Shown piece by piece: positions 53,843 to 64,000 of a stretch of DNA of 64,000 bases. This stretch comes from Agapetus fuscipes (taxonomy: Eukaryota > Arthropoda > Insecta > Trichoptera > Glossosomatidae), in assembly GCA_951799405.1 (NCBI GenBank), contig OX637335.1, positions 17,612,342 to 17,676,341 on the forward strand, given 5' to 3'. The position numbers and the translations under genes were made by a program. Within the stretch, counting starts at the first letter, position 1; every line of letters begins with the position of its first letter. The notes beneath the pieces are model-generated. The model was not told where the DNA came from and did not search any database. It saw nothing but the letters and a program-made list of their open reading frames with translations.

Positions 53843-54457
53843 ACCCTTCTCACCCCGCTGTTATTTATGTCTGTACATTGTTCAGCTCGTGGTGAGTTAG
53901 TGGCCGCCATGGTCTTCTTGTTAGGTGGATGGCTGCGTCGTTAGCCAGCTCAAGCCTTGGCAGCGCATCCCATAAACAAGACGTCATCCCAGTGCTTGTT
54001 TGGCTTATCTACATGTAACGGTTATTTTCTATAATATATGCAGTTAGTTTTTATCTTACGACAGTCCTTATCCAGAAGAAAATGATTCCTCACACGGGTT
54101 TATACGTTTTTTTAATTCCATCACTTTATCAAATAACACAAACACTTTACACACATTACTTGTTCTTTAAGTTACAAACACACACACTTATAATTATTTT
54201 TACAAATAAAATTTTTTAACACGACGCGACGGCTTGCAATTCCGTCTCCTTTCTTTTTCTGCCTTTTTCTTCAACCCCCTTTTCTGCGTTCCTTTGTTTT
54301 TTTTTAATTCAAATTCAAATTCAAATTTTACATGTTCCATTCTACCTACATAACCAATTCATCTCGTTACAACCATTTGATTCAATGATGACCATTAAAT
54401 GAAGTGTTCATGTTAATTTACTAACGGTGAGTTTTTTTTAACTTACAAATCGTCCCT

Positions 54458-54701
54458 ATAGTGCTTGTTGGGCTTATCTAACGTTTGATTCAAAGATGAT
54501 CTTTCAATTAAATTTGTCTTAAGAATCACATTCTACACAATGTGAGCTAAGAAAAAAACGTTAAATACATAATTATGCGAGTTGTTTTCAATATTTTCTA
54601 TATCAATTTCTAGTTTTCATTAGGCCCATCGGTCAAGTACACATACAAACATTGTTCATGTGAGATTACCTCTGTTGGAAATAAGACAAACAAGCACTAA
54701 G
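54458..54701. mobile_element. MITE with CTTAGTGCTTGTTTG termini (copy 2, opposite orientation)
   Basis: The interior matches 48307-48546 in reverse (TCACATTCTACACAATGTGAG, CATGTGAGATTACCTCTG). A third terminal fragment lies at about 53990-54013. Confidence 0.65.
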
Positions 54702-54890
54702 GGGACCAAGAGGCTATATTTTATAACGACTTGAGGCACTAAACTAAAACTCAAAGTGCAGCTGAGGTCTCGAGTCTGGATTGTTAGTTTGGTCTATTAA
54801 ATATATCACATACCATAATGCTAACTATGTATTCCTTAATGGCCAAAGTATGGTTAAAATAATTGTAAGGTGACGTCTTTAATCTATAAT

Positions 54891-55155
54891 CTCACTTGCA
54901 ACTAAGCTACACATATAGTGTAACTTCTTGCCTACGTTATCCCCGAAGGGGTAGCATGTGGCGATTCGGGACCTATTTATTTTTACAGGTAAAGGGGCCG
55001 TCCTCACACCAACCACTTTCAGTTGAAGTGGGGGTTTCCCAGCTCCCGGGGGGCTGGTTCTCATTTCTTGTGAAGGCTGTGTAAACCTTGAGATCAAACC
55101 CTTGTTCACGCCATGGAATGCAAGTATTCTACCAATTGAGCTATCGACCTTTTTA
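54891..55155 (-). mobile_element. SINE A copy, shortened body
   Basis: Body and tRNA-like head with an internal deletion (GTGTAAACCTTGAGATCAAACCC). It abuts a SINE B copy at 55148. Confidence 0.6.
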
Positions 55156-55387
55156 CGAGCTTGATCGTCGTCGCTACAAAGCGTCTATTCTCAAGCAAGA
55201 CCCAGTTGCTGTAAGGCTCGATGGACCTTTGGTGACCGGTCATTGGTAAAGTTTTATGAATTTTTCAACCAAGCGAAGAGCAAATTTGAAAATATAAATG
55301 GTATATTTTTGTGCTCCGCCGGGAATCGAACCCACAACCTTCCCATTCAGAGTCCGAAGTGTTACCACTGAGCTACGGACCGGTCTT
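55148..55387 (-). mobile_element. SINE B copy
   Basis: CTCAAGCAAGACCCAGTTGC body and a head ending ACCACTGAGCTACGGACCGG. The 3' end is shorter than in 53535-53842. Confidence 0.65.
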
Positions 55388-55667
55388 GCAAAGATATATT
55401 AACATTACTTAAGTTTTTTTATTTTTCATATTGAACCTTACTGCATATCATTGTTAAAAATTGAATATTTTGGTAAATACTTAATGGTTCATTTTAATAC
55501 AAAACAATGGATGGGTTTTGATTTCATTTTTTATGCGGCATTGATTTTCAAATACGGCAGCTGGTATGCAATAAAATATTTAAACAATAATTACTCAAAT
55601 TCATTCGGGTTATTTTCAATTAATGACACTTCATAATAATTGTATGCGTAATTCCGGTCAATAGCTC

Positions 55668-55880
55668 CGAGAGCGAGGGTTCGATCCCCAAAAAGGGAGT
55701 CGGAATTTGTTTTCTCGTTATGCCGTTAAACACAAAATCAAAATTCTGGCATGCTTTACTGTGCCTTCACAAGAATAAGAAGCAGCTCTTCAAGTGAAAT
55801 GATTGCCCTCTTGCCTTTGGATATAAATAGATTCCTCACGCCACATGCCACGCGGTAATAAGTTGCTCTGTATGTGCTGC
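55668..55880 (+). mobile_element. SINE A, degraded
   Basis: TCAATAGCTCCGAGAGCGAGGGTTCGATCCCC (B box) followed by a diverged body. Confidence 0.5.
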
Positions 55881-55922
55881 TTAGTTGTGTACATACAATA
55901 ACACGTTCAGAAATTGCACTTA

Positions 55923-56172
55923 TCTAATCTAAGTTGCAAAGATAGATATGTAACACTGAAGATTCACATTACGTGCATTCTCACAAGCAGACAAGTACAA
56001 GGTCGCGCTTGCGCATGCCGCATGTGAACCTACAACATAAAAGCCAAATCTCCAATGGACATACACCCTGCAACTCTTGCCGACCTTCCCTGAAACAGGG
56101 GTGACATTGGCAAAGTGAACCATTTTCTACAGCATGGGTGGTCAGCCGCATACCAACCTATAAGTCAAGGAA
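55923..56172 (-). repeat. R1 copy
   Basis: TCTAATCTAAGTTGCAAAG to AAGTCAAGGAAT. Confidence 0.7.
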
Positions 56173-56189
56173 TATACTTAAGTAAATCA

Positions 56190-56525
56190 AAAACCAAAGT
56201 TGTAAAGATACCTATATTACATTTAAAATTAATATTACATGCATTCCCATAAGCAGACACGTATATAAGTTCACGCTTACACATGCCGCATGTGGATTTT
56301 TTAAATAAAACCCCAATCTCTAATGAACATAAACCCTGCAATTCTTCCTTGTTTCAGGGAAAGTCGGCAAGAGTTGCGTGGCTTATGTTCATTTGTGATT
56401 TGCTTAAATGTTCTAAGTCCACATGCGGCATGTGTAAGCATGGCTTTATACGTGTCTGCTTATGGGAATGCATTAAATATGAATCTTAAATGTTATATAT
56501 CTTTGCAACTTAGATTATAGGTTAT
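56190..56525. repeat. Two R1 copies head to head
   Basis: A minus piece (56190 to about 56345) and a plus piece (about 56345-56525) meet at CAATTCTTCCTTGTTTCAGGG, giving an imperfect palindrome. Confidence 0.6.
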
Positions 56526-56572
56526 AGACTACTATTTATTTATTTATTTATTTATTATCATGGTTTATCCAA

Positions 56573-56748
56573 CCAGGGCTGGAAGTCTCATCACCACGGT
56601 AATTCTTCCTTACCGAATATCAGTAATATTTGAATTAAGACCTGTCAATTCAAGATGACCGCAAGTGAACAGCTGATTAGTCTTCATACAAATATTACCG
56701 ATAATCGGTAAGTAAGAATTACCGTGGTGATGAGACTTCCAGCCCAGG
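56573..56748. mobile_element. MITE, CACGGTAATTC family, complete foldback copy
   Basis: Both arms are present, about 65-70 bp each, from CCAGGGCTGGAAGTCTCATC inward through ACGGTAATTCTT. The outermost bases and target duplication are uncertain. Confidence 0.7.
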
Positions 56749-57398
56749 ACATTATACAAGAGTAAGGGTTGCACTATGTGTGCAGTTTATTTTGTGTTGC
56801 GCTGCTTGTAAATATTCCGTATAGAGTTGTAGAAATTGCAAGTTTGCCCGCAGGATCCTGTGGCTAGGATGTGCCGATGCCCTTGTATGCCCTCCTCGTA
56901 GCGCAGGTGTCCGATGCCTGCATTTCTAGCACCTATATATCTATACAGGTGAGGTGGGATCTATGTATGAAGCAGGCAACGCATACAAAAACCCGTACCG
57001 AGAGCGCATAGGCGGCTAAAACCACAATCCTACTCAAAAAACTGTATAAAGACGCGTTTACGATCTCTTGTTATGTTGTTTGTAATTTTCGAAAAAATAT
57101 TTTCAAAGCAACATCAATTCTTCTTGCTTTTTCGTTTCTCAGTCACTTCCTGGGCGTATACATCATCCAATTTTCTCCGCGTTTTAAAGTTTTTTTCCGA
57201 TGTTTTTACTAATAAGGTATCGACTGAACCAGTGTTTCCAAATCTGGAGGTAATTGGAGCTCTTAGGGGGTCAAAAATACGTAGGCATATCCCTAATTCG
57301 AAGCTGGTGAGCCAAGTTTTAACAGCATAGGGAATAAAATGGAGTTGGAACGATGTTCCACATCACAGTTTTCATCAAGATCATCTACATCATTGCAC

Positions 57399-57446
57399 CT
57401 TCACGCTGAAGAAGCACATCGTAGACATGGGCGAAACGTTCGGAAG
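57399..57446 (+). ncRNA. Hammerhead-like motif
   Basis: CTTC-A-CG then CTGAAGA (57406-57412), stem II GCACAT/ATGGGC with one mismatch, GAAACGTT, then CGGAAG closing stem I (CUUC/GAAG plus CG/CG with one bulged A). No RT is seen nearby. A Penelope terminal-repeat relic is likely. Confidence 0.5.
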
Positions 57447-57966
57447 CTCCAGCTCCCATAGACCACGGCAACGGTATCTGTTGCCGTGACAAACAACTCT
57501 CGTGAAAACAACTCTCCAGCACCTAAGAAAGCTTTGTACAAATTATCTTGAGAAATTCGAAAGAAAAAATACTTTCAAATAAAATTGTTGTTTTCTTAAA
57601 CGTTGTAAAAAATACTTTTGTTACTAAATGAACCAAAAATCCTTAAAATATTTTTTTTATGAAGTATTTTTTATCAATAATGAATAAACCTTAGTTGCAG
57701 TACATTTTGTATGGTCATTGCAAGCCGTCACCTCTGGTCACTGGTCAATATTATTTATGATTTATTGTACAACACTGCACACAAGCAAAGTCAGCTTCCT
57801 TGCAGTAACCAAACATAACTACTAATACAAGCTGTATAGTGTTACCTATCATATTTATTTCATGCCTACATACAATTCAAACACAGAGAAAATATTTTTT
57901 AACAGATAAATAAAATAAATTCAGGTTTTTTTCTTAATAAATTGAAGAGGAATACAATCCACAAAT

Positions 57967-58045
57967 TGCTTTTCCTTTTCCTTTCCTTTTCCTTTTCCTT
58001 TTCCTTTTCCTTTTCCTTTTCTTTTTCCTTCCCTTTCCTATTCTT
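57967..58045 (+). repeat. (CCTTTT)n tract
   Basis: Pyrimidine-only hexamer repeat of about 12 units, the plus strand being all C/T. Confidence 0.85.
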
Positions 58046-58458
58046 CCCCCCATTCCTTTTCCTCTCTTTATGTGATGATTAAGTTAATAGTCGTTTTCTC
58101 TTTGTTTTTTTCTTTCTTCTTCTTCATTTTTCTCATATTACTTTCCAAATTTTTCTTGTTTCTCCTTCTTAATTAAGCTGTAAACTAAATTATACTACAT
58201 TATGTTTGCAAACTTTGCTGGTTTTTGAAATTGTATAACTATGTTGTTTATCCCATATATTACATGTATAACTGTTTGTTTGTCTAATAAAAAAATAAAA
58301 ATAAAAAAATAAAAAAAAATGCATTTTTGCTTGGCCAAAAACAAGTAGGTATTTCTACATTTTTTATTCTTTTATAAATAGTTTTGTGAAGAGGAATGGA
58401 ATTCACCAACCTATTCTGCCTGGCCCGAAACAGGTATTAATATTTAAAACAAAATTAG

Positions 58459-58597
58459 TTTTTCTTAAGCGTAGTTTAATTTTCACAATAATATTTTATA
58501 TCTCGAGCACTTTCGATAATGACCTGAATATTGATGGTCGAAAGTGCTCGAGATATAAAATATTATTGTGAAAATTAAACTACGTTTAAGAAAAAAT
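58459..58597. mobile_element. Foldback MITE, GAAAGTGCTCGAG type
   Basis: Nearly perfect 57-60 bp arms around a spacer of about 20 bp. Each arm runs from TTTTTCTTAAGCGTAG to ATATCTCGAGCACTTTCG. One arm of a relative is at 50228-50300. Confidence 0.75.
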
Positions 58598-59069
58598 AAT
58601 TTTATTTTAAATAAAATGAATTTTCACTGTGTGAATACACAAACCCTACAAAATCTAAGGTATTAATATCATCAATTTAAAATTCATAATTGTTTATATT
58701 AATGAATTATTAATGAATAATTACCCAATAACATCTGTTGAACCAGGGTCAAAGTTAAAGTCAAGTGACCCAAGCGGAGATCGAACCAACGTTATTCTAT
58801 TCCAATAATGAATTCTTAGTAGTTAACTATGGTTTTTATTTTGTAAGTGCGCATGCAGCAAGTGTAAACGTGCACTAATACGTGTCTGTTTGTGGGCATG
58901 CCTTTTTATATTAATCTTTACAACTTAATTATCAGTTATAAACATCAGCTGTTGATCCAAGGGCAAAGTGATAAAGAAGAGGCCCGGCGGGATTCAAACG
59001 AGCGCTGTTGTTGTTTCAAACACGCTAGACATAGTGCCGATTATTTTTTTTGCTCATCGCGAAAAAATT

Positions 59070-59372
59070 CCGGTCGATAGCCCAGTTGGTAGAATGCTTG
59101 CATTCGATGCCTAGAGCAAGGGTTCCATACCCAGCGAGGGTGTCGGAATTAATTTCCCGTTTCGGTTCGTATTTCAAACCCAAAATAAATACCTGCAAGG
59201 TTTGCTCAGCCTTCACAGGAAATGAGAACCAGCCCCCTCTGGAGCTGGGAAACCCCCACTTTAACTGAAGTGGTTGGCGTGAGGCCGGCCCCCTTACCCG
59301 TAAAATTAAATTGATCCCGAAGCCCTTCGAGAATAAAGCAGCCAAGAGGTTACATTAGATGTGTAGCTTAGT
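59070..59372 (+). mobile_element. SINE A, full length
   Basis: CCGGTCGATAGCCCAGTTGGTAGAA (A box), GGGTTCCATACCC (weak B box), body and terminal TGTGTAGCTTAGTTG all present in one orientation. Confidence 0.75.
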
Positions 59373-59597
59373 TGTGTTGCTAGTTTCATTAATTATAAGA
59401 GTATTTATTTAAGTAAAAATACTTTACTTACCGTTTTTCAAGCTGTCACTTCAGTAGTCACTCTTATAAGACTGCTACATATTAAAAAGAGTGCAATGGC
59501 GTGATCTCATTCTGTTGAAAGCCTGCAAGTGCAAGCGCAGAGTAACAAATGGACAAATCTCATAAATATTATTTTTTTATTGGCTAACAATGAAGTT

Positions 59598-60065
59598 TAC
59601 TGTACTGTACTGTATCCTGCCGCCGTTCCACTAGGGGTGGCCGGTACCTCCGCAGATACGTCTCCACTTTTTCTGTCCTTGCATATCTCTTTCATCTCTT
59701 CAAAATTTAACACTTTTTCATGCATACTCTTCTTTCATTCTCACTCTGCAGGTTCCATTATTTCGCAATCTCACCTATTTGGTCTATCCATTCCTTCCTC
59801 GATCATCCCCTTCCACACTTTCCTCTGGTATTTCCACTGTACACTTTCTTCGTAAGTCGTTCATCATCCATTCCTTCAAGATGTCCGAACAATCTCACTG
59901 TGTTTTTTCTGTACTTTAATTCTTAAATTCTCTTTTATACCACACTCGTTCATCACCCAATCATTGCGGACTCTGTGTCTTTCGAGTCATTGCTCTCAGG
60001 AGTCTCAGGTAAGCCATTTCAGCCATACATAGGTACTTTACTCAACTCACATTCGTTAACTATTG
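59598..60065 (-). pseudogene. Decayed RTE-b LINE 3' end
   Basis: CCGTTCCACTAGGGGTGGCC matches the RTE-b 3' UTR. Upstream on the minus strand are the frameshifted KKVYSGNTRGK.. and CMKK coding remnants. The tail is (TGTAC)n rather than (GTTACA)n. Confidence 0.65.
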
Positions 60066-60219
60066 TAGTGTAAATCTATTTAATTTTAATTCACAAAATT
60101 GACGAAGTGCTGGATATGAATGGAGTGATAACAAATTAATTAATAAAAAATGCGTACAAGTATATGTGCCAACAATGTAATGATCTTAGTAGGTACAAGT
60201 TGGCCTTGAATAAGTACTT

Positions 60220-60450
60220 CTATAATCTATAATCTAAGTTGCAAGGATGTATTAATTTAAAGCTCTCAAATGTATGTGCACAAACAAACACGTGTAGTTC
60301 GCGCTTACAAATGCTAAATGTGTACTTACAAATAAAATCCAAACCTCAAATGAACATAAGCCCTACAACTTTTGCCAAACTTCCCTGACAAAGTGAACCA
60401 TTTTTTACAGTATGGGTGGTCAGCCTCAACCGACCTATAAGTCAAGGAGT
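60220..60450 (-). repeat. R1 copy
   Basis: CTATAATCTAAGTTGCAAGG to ATAAGTCAAGGAG, with a small deletion around the CAGGG hairpin. A short R1 fragment (+) also lies at 58835-58935. Confidence 0.65.
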
Positions 60451-60756
60451 ATAAGTACCTAATTGAGTAAATTTTCATGTTGAAAAATATTTATTTATAA
60501 TATCGTTGGCTTGCACATTTACTAACTTTCCACTGTATTTTTTTAATGGTAATTACTTTTTTGGATACATTTTGTACTAAGTAGTTTGATTTATTTATGT
60601 ATACGTTTAAAAAATATATTTTTATATTTTGTAAACGGGTAAGTCCATGTAATAAACAAACAAAAATACAATAAACAACTGATCATTTTAGTAAAGGTAT
60701 CTTAAGTATTTTATTTTACTAAATTGGTATCTCTGTTACTTACTTAATCTGGTTCA
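60451..60756. other. Intergenic, nothing recognised
   Basis: A/T-rich, ending at the LINE remnant. Confidence 0.4.
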
Positions 60757-61070
60757 CAAGCCTTGAAAGGCTCAGAGCCTCCCGCACCACAATCCTCCAG
60801 CACGGTAATTCTTACCTACCAAATATCGGTAATATTTGTATAAAGACAAATCAGCTGTTTAAATGGGGCCATCTTGGATTGACAAGTCTTTTTACAAATA
60901 TTACCGATATTCGGTAGGTAAGAATTACCGTGGTGATGAGACTTCCAGCCCTGGACCCTCTGTCCTGTGCCGGTTTCCCTCCATGGTCCCCTTACTTCCA
61001 AAACTTCTGCGTCTGCCTTGACGCTGTCTTCGCACCGTATCCTGTGAAGTTACTACATGTCCGGTCGACT
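60757..61070 (-). pseudogene. LINE RT C-terminal remnant split by a MITE
   Basis: The minus strand encodes DSVKADAEVLEVRGPWRE, then (after the MITE 60801-60954) WRIVVREALSLS. Same family as 15243-15417. Confidence 0.6.
60801..60954. mobile_element. MITE, CACGGTAATTC family, inserted in a LINE remnant
   Basis: Starts CACGGTAATTCTTACC at the left and has the full right arm ending ATGAGACTTCCAGCCCTGG. It splits the LINE C-terminal remnant at 60757-61070. Confidence 0.7.
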
Positions 61071-61379
61071 GAAGTCTTCTTGATTTCATTAAATACTGGT
61101 ATGATGTCTTGACTCTTAATATAAAAACGGTGTTATTCACACGCAGCAAATCCATGGTTAAACCACCACCTAATGTGTATTTTCCATACAAAAAAAAATA
61201 CCCATAAATCAGCTACGGAACAAACGTGTTCTGAATAAACCTGTTGGAATACGCCATGTATGTAAAATACTGCCAGATTTTTACATTTGCTTCACTGGAA
61301 AAATCAATCAGTGGTATGCAATAGTAGGTAAACAGTCAAGGTATACAGATTATGCCTTACATCTATGTATAGATAAAAA

Positions 61380-61632
61380 CGCAACTAAGCTACACATATA
61401 GTGTAAATTCTTACCTGCGTTATCCCCGAAGGGTTCGCATGTGGCGATTCGAGACATACTTATTTTTACGGGTAAGGGAGCCGGCCTCAAACCAACAACT
61501 TTCATTTGAAGTGGGAGTTTCCCAGTTCCCGGACGGGCATTTCTTGTGAAAGCTGAGTACACCTTGGGATGGAACCCTTGCTCTCGGCATGGAATGCAAG
61601 CATTCTACCAACTTGAGCTATCGACCCGACTT
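61380..61632 (-). mobile_element. SINE A copy
   Basis: CAACTAAGCTACACATATAG at the 3' end, tRNA-like head near 61595-61630. Followed directly by SINE B, the same pair order as at 54.9-55.4 kb. Confidence 0.6.
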
Positions 61633-61634
61633 TT

Positions 61635-61857
61635 TACGAGCTTGGTTGTTGCTACAAAGCGTCAATTCTCAAGCAAGACCCAGTCGCTGTAAGGCTGGAT
61701 GGACCTTTAGTGACCGGTCTTTGGTAAAGATTTTTTAACTTTTCAACCCAGCGAAGAGCAAATTTGAAAATATTAATGGTATATTTTTTGTGCTCCGTGA
61801 TTCCACAACCTTCCATTCACGAGTCCGAAGTGTTACCACTGGACTACGGACCGATCG
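61635..61857 (-). mobile_element. SINE B copy
   Basis: CTCAAGCAAGACCCAGTCGC body, head ending GTTACCACTGGACTACGGACCG. Confidence 0.65.
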
Positions 61858-61914
61858 TATCTACAATTGTGTATCTACAATTAATTATATTCATAAATAA
61901 CAAAATAACATTAG

Positions 61915-62152
61915 CAGGTCCGGATTAAGGGCGGTTCGAGCGGTGCGGCCGAACCAGGGTCGCCACGTCCTAGGGGGCCCCAAGACGTTGTATAAAATAT
62001 TCTTAAATAACTTCTACTTCTTTTTACTGTCGTTGTCTATACTCGTTTTTAAGGTAGCGGAGGATCAAGCGGTGGGAGAAGGGGAAAAGGGAGTTGGGGT
62101 CCCTCATGACTTTACCCGCACCAGGGCCCCCAGTGGTCGTAATCCGGGCCTG
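61915..62152. mobile_element. Non-autonomous DNA transposon, CAGGCCCGGATTAA termini (copy 2)
   Basis: Begins CAGGTCCGGATTAAGGGCGG and ends GTAATCCGGGCCTG, sharing ACCAGGG..CCC with copy 1. It is an internally shorter relative. Confidence 0.6.
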
Positions 62153-62274
62153 ACTGTACTTTTATTAAAGACAAGCCTTAAAGCAAATGGGTCTTGATTG
62201 AGAAATATGCCCGACTAGTGACGATCTAGCATGTAAAAGGTTCTTGATTTTATCAATTTATCTTCGTATTGATG

Positions 62275-62590
62275 TCCAGTCGATAGCGCAGTTGGTAGAG
62301 TGCTTGCATTCCATGCATAAGAGCTCGGGTCCGAATCCCAACGAAAGTGTATTAAAGAATTTCCCGCATCGGTGTTTATTTCAAACCCAAAATAAAATAG
62401 CTGTAAGGTTTACTCGGCCTTCAGAAGAAATGAATGCCAGCCCCCCCGGGAGCTGAACCCACTTCAACTGAAATAGTTGGCGTAAGGTCCAGCCCCCTTA
62501 CCTGTAAGAATAAATAGGTTGGATTCGCCATATATGTGACCCCTTCGGGGAGAACGCGGTAAAAAGTTACACAATCTGTGTAACTTAGAA
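62275..62590 (+). mobile_element. SINE A, full length
   Basis: CCAGTCGATAGCGCAGTTGGTAGAG (A box) and CGGGTCCGAATCCC (B box), then the body to GTTACACAATCTGTGTAAC. Confidence 0.7.
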
Positions 62591-62805
62591 ACGTTCGTAT
62601 CACCGTACTTTGAGTTAGATTACAAGGAAAATAAATCTGGTAGGTACTTTTGCCAAACAGCTGACTGTGGTTCTTTAGTGGGACGATATCAGCTGTTGAT
62701 CAGCTTCAAATAAGTAAGAGAGCCCTCTGTCGTGTAGGAATGACAAATTAAAACTCTCTCATTTTGTGAGATATCAACTCCGCACTCGTAAAGACACGGC
62801 CCCAA

Positions 62806-62944
62806 CCAATCACAGTGAGAGAAAGTCGCTAAGCAAGAGAAAGTACTTAAATAGAATCTCGATCGCGTTAACAGCAGTCTGTGGCGGTGTGTCAAGCAGC
62901 GCGCAGTGTTGTCACGCTCGATTTTGTAAATTTAAAGTTCGCGG
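62806..62944 (+). promoter_or_regulatory. Candidate promoter and non-coding first exon
   Basis: CCAAT at 62806-62810, TTAAATA at 62847-62853, initiator-like CAGT with its A at 62876 (29 bp after the TATA-like T), then 69 bp ending CGCGG|GTAAAT, a usable splice donor. The region is GC-richer than its surroundings. A later GTAAGT donor at 63647 could belong to a second exon. No coding exon is seen before the window ends. Confidence 0.3.
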
Positions 62945-63129
62945 GTAAATGTGGTTTTTTTTTCGGCACGTTTATTGAAATGTTGAAAAGTGATATAAAA
63001 TTCAAAACTGCAAACAATAAATCTTATTAAATAAAAAAGCATAAAATATACTTACGTTGATTTATCTAAGCAAATATTTTTACCGAACGTAATCAGAAAA
63101 AAAATTGAATGAGTCGTATGACAACAAAA

Positions 63130-63232
63130 CACCGAAACAGGAATCATTTCTGACACCCTCGGTGGGGCTCAAACCGGAGCTCTCATGAGTGGAGTGTAAG
63201 CACTCTACCAACTAAGCTATCAACCGGACTTA
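63130..63232 (-). mobile_element. SINE A 5' fragment
   Basis: tRNA-like head (plus strand ...CTCTACCAACTAAGCTATCAACCGG) and the start of the body only. Confidence 0.55.
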
Positions 63233-63741
63233 ATTTTGAAAAAAAAAAAGATTCTCGCGATTGATTCTTTAACAATTCAAATATAACACGTTTTCGTTTG
63301 TAAAATAAGTGTTGCATTAAAAAAACAGTGTGCAGTGCACCGTTTTCTTCTGCATTAAACTGAGCACCATCATGAGAAAGCCTGCAAAAAATACGATATT
63401 AATATTGTTTCTATCAAAATAACACATAGAGCTATAAAATATGTTATGTCATTAATCAATCAAAGTGAAGGGGATTAAGTGATTTTAAAAGTATTTGCAA
63501 TGGATTACATGAAATAAAATAAAGTGCCATGTGAAAGCCAAGACAGGAGCAGCAGCCGGGAGCTTGCGCTAACACATGTAAATTACCGCATTTTTTAATA
63601 CTCGCGTAAAGTATATAGTGTGTTCCAGGGGCTGTTTCAGAAAAATGTAAGTCATTTTGAATTTATAAAATATTTTTATATTCTATTTTTTGCATTATAT
63701 TATGTGTTGACACTTTTGTTTTTATATAACATATAAAGGTC
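63233..63741. other. Unassigned sequence before the terminal LINE fragment
   Basis: No repeat recognised. Contains a TTCCAG acceptor-like site (63623-63628) and an AAAAAT|GTAAGT donor (63647), which might bracket a tiny exon. Confidence 0.25.
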
Positions 63742-64000
63742 ATGGACAAGTGTGTTCGAGATGCTAGACTTGATGATTGTGGATTAATGATAGGAGAGAG
63801 CAAAGTAAGCGTTCTACTGTATGCGGATGATGCAGTCCTTGTATCTGATTCAGCAGTGGAATTGCAAATGATGCTCTTTAGATTGAACGAAGCTTTGAAA
63901 GGTAATAATTTGAAGTTGAATGCAAGAAAGACGAAAGTTTTGATTTTTGAAAGAGATGATGAAAATATGAATTATGAATTTAAAATTAATGGAATGAATG
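63742..64000 (+). pseudogene. RTE reverse-transcriptase fragment running off the window end
   Basis: In frame from ATG 63742: MDKCVRDARLDDCGLMIGE, then VLLYADDAVLVSDSAVELQ and LKLNARKTKVLIFE. This aligns with the RT of the LINE at 38415-41501 from its residue 729. There is no RT sequence upstream of about 63738, so the copy is 5'-truncated. It is open to the window edge; its 3' part is outside. Confidence 0.75.

Larger units (their letters stand above)
56749..59069. other. Intergenic, mostly unrecognised
   Basis: Contains the hammerhead-like motif, the CCTTTT tract and the foldback MITE listed. An 85-codon open frame at 57073-57330 has no recognisable product and is not called. Confidence 0.35.

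Noticed and set aside
57073..57330. 85-codon plus-strand open frame
   Set aside because: No motif, no start or splice support, no second copy to compare.
59070..59160. Functional tRNA gene (A and B boxes)
   Set aside because: The body continues into SINE A, no cloverleaf closes, and the B box is weak. The same applies to the other SINE heads.

Overview
This is a repeat-dense, AT-rich piece of an animal nuclear genome, almost certainly an arthropod and probably an insect. Grounds: genes with canonical GT-AG introns, a lipocalin (apolipoprotein D-like) cluster of the insect type, an arthropod-type ZAD zinc-finger domain inside a retroelement, tRNA-derived SINEs, RTE-type LINEs, a Penelope-like element and Helitrons. 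I cannot name the species.

Host genes. All recognised host genes lie on the minus strand. In transcription order (right to left) they are: (i) a long lipocalin, five exons from 44806 to 32177, 361 residues, with a TATA box just upstream and a 135-residue Lys/Glu/Pro/Ala-rich tail on its own exon; (ii) a 186-residue lipocalin, four exons, 28485 to 25914; (iii) a broken copy of the long lipocalin, 22930 to 19063; (iv) a 187-residue lipocalin, four exons, 5247 to 410. Reading frames join across all the introns, and the shared introns have the same phases (0, 2, 1). The block [short lipocalin + long lipocalin exons 2-5] is present twice (about 0.2-24.07 kb and 25.7-42.55 kb). This is a recent tandem duplication whose breakpoint falls in intron 1 of the long gene. 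The left long copy therefore has no signal-peptide exon or promoter. It also has a deletion in exon 2 and a stop codon in the tail exon.

Mobile DNA. Because the block is duplicated, one copy often shows the empty site of an insertion in the other, so several boundaries can be read to the base. These include: a 4.08 kb RTE-type LINE (38376-42453) with an intact 1028-codon endonuclease/RT ORF and a separate upstream ORF encoding a ZAD domain; a 9 kb composite of head-to-tail and nested Helitrons (6022-15023); inside it a 643 bp solo LTR and a 2.7 kb Penelope-like element (GIY-YIG endonuclease, inverted terminal repeats with hammerhead-ribozyme motifs), itself hit by a SINE; and an 89 bp LINE 3' end at 20.7 kb. 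About 45 copies of a roughly 250 bp repeat, called R1 here, occur throughout. They can be identified as the 3' UTR of a second RTE LINE, because three copies are still attached to that LINE's coding end. One of those is an in-frame chimera with an L2/CR1-type reverse transcriptase. Two tRNA-derived SINE families (A and B here) and several foldback or TIR MITEs fill much of the rest.

Right part (45-64 kb). No host coding exon is recognised here. It consists of R1 and SINE copies, MITEs, decayed LINE ends, one more hammerhead-like motif (57.4 kb), a candidate promoter and first exon on the plus strand (62.81-62.94 kb), and an RTE reverse-transcriptase fragment that runs off the window end.
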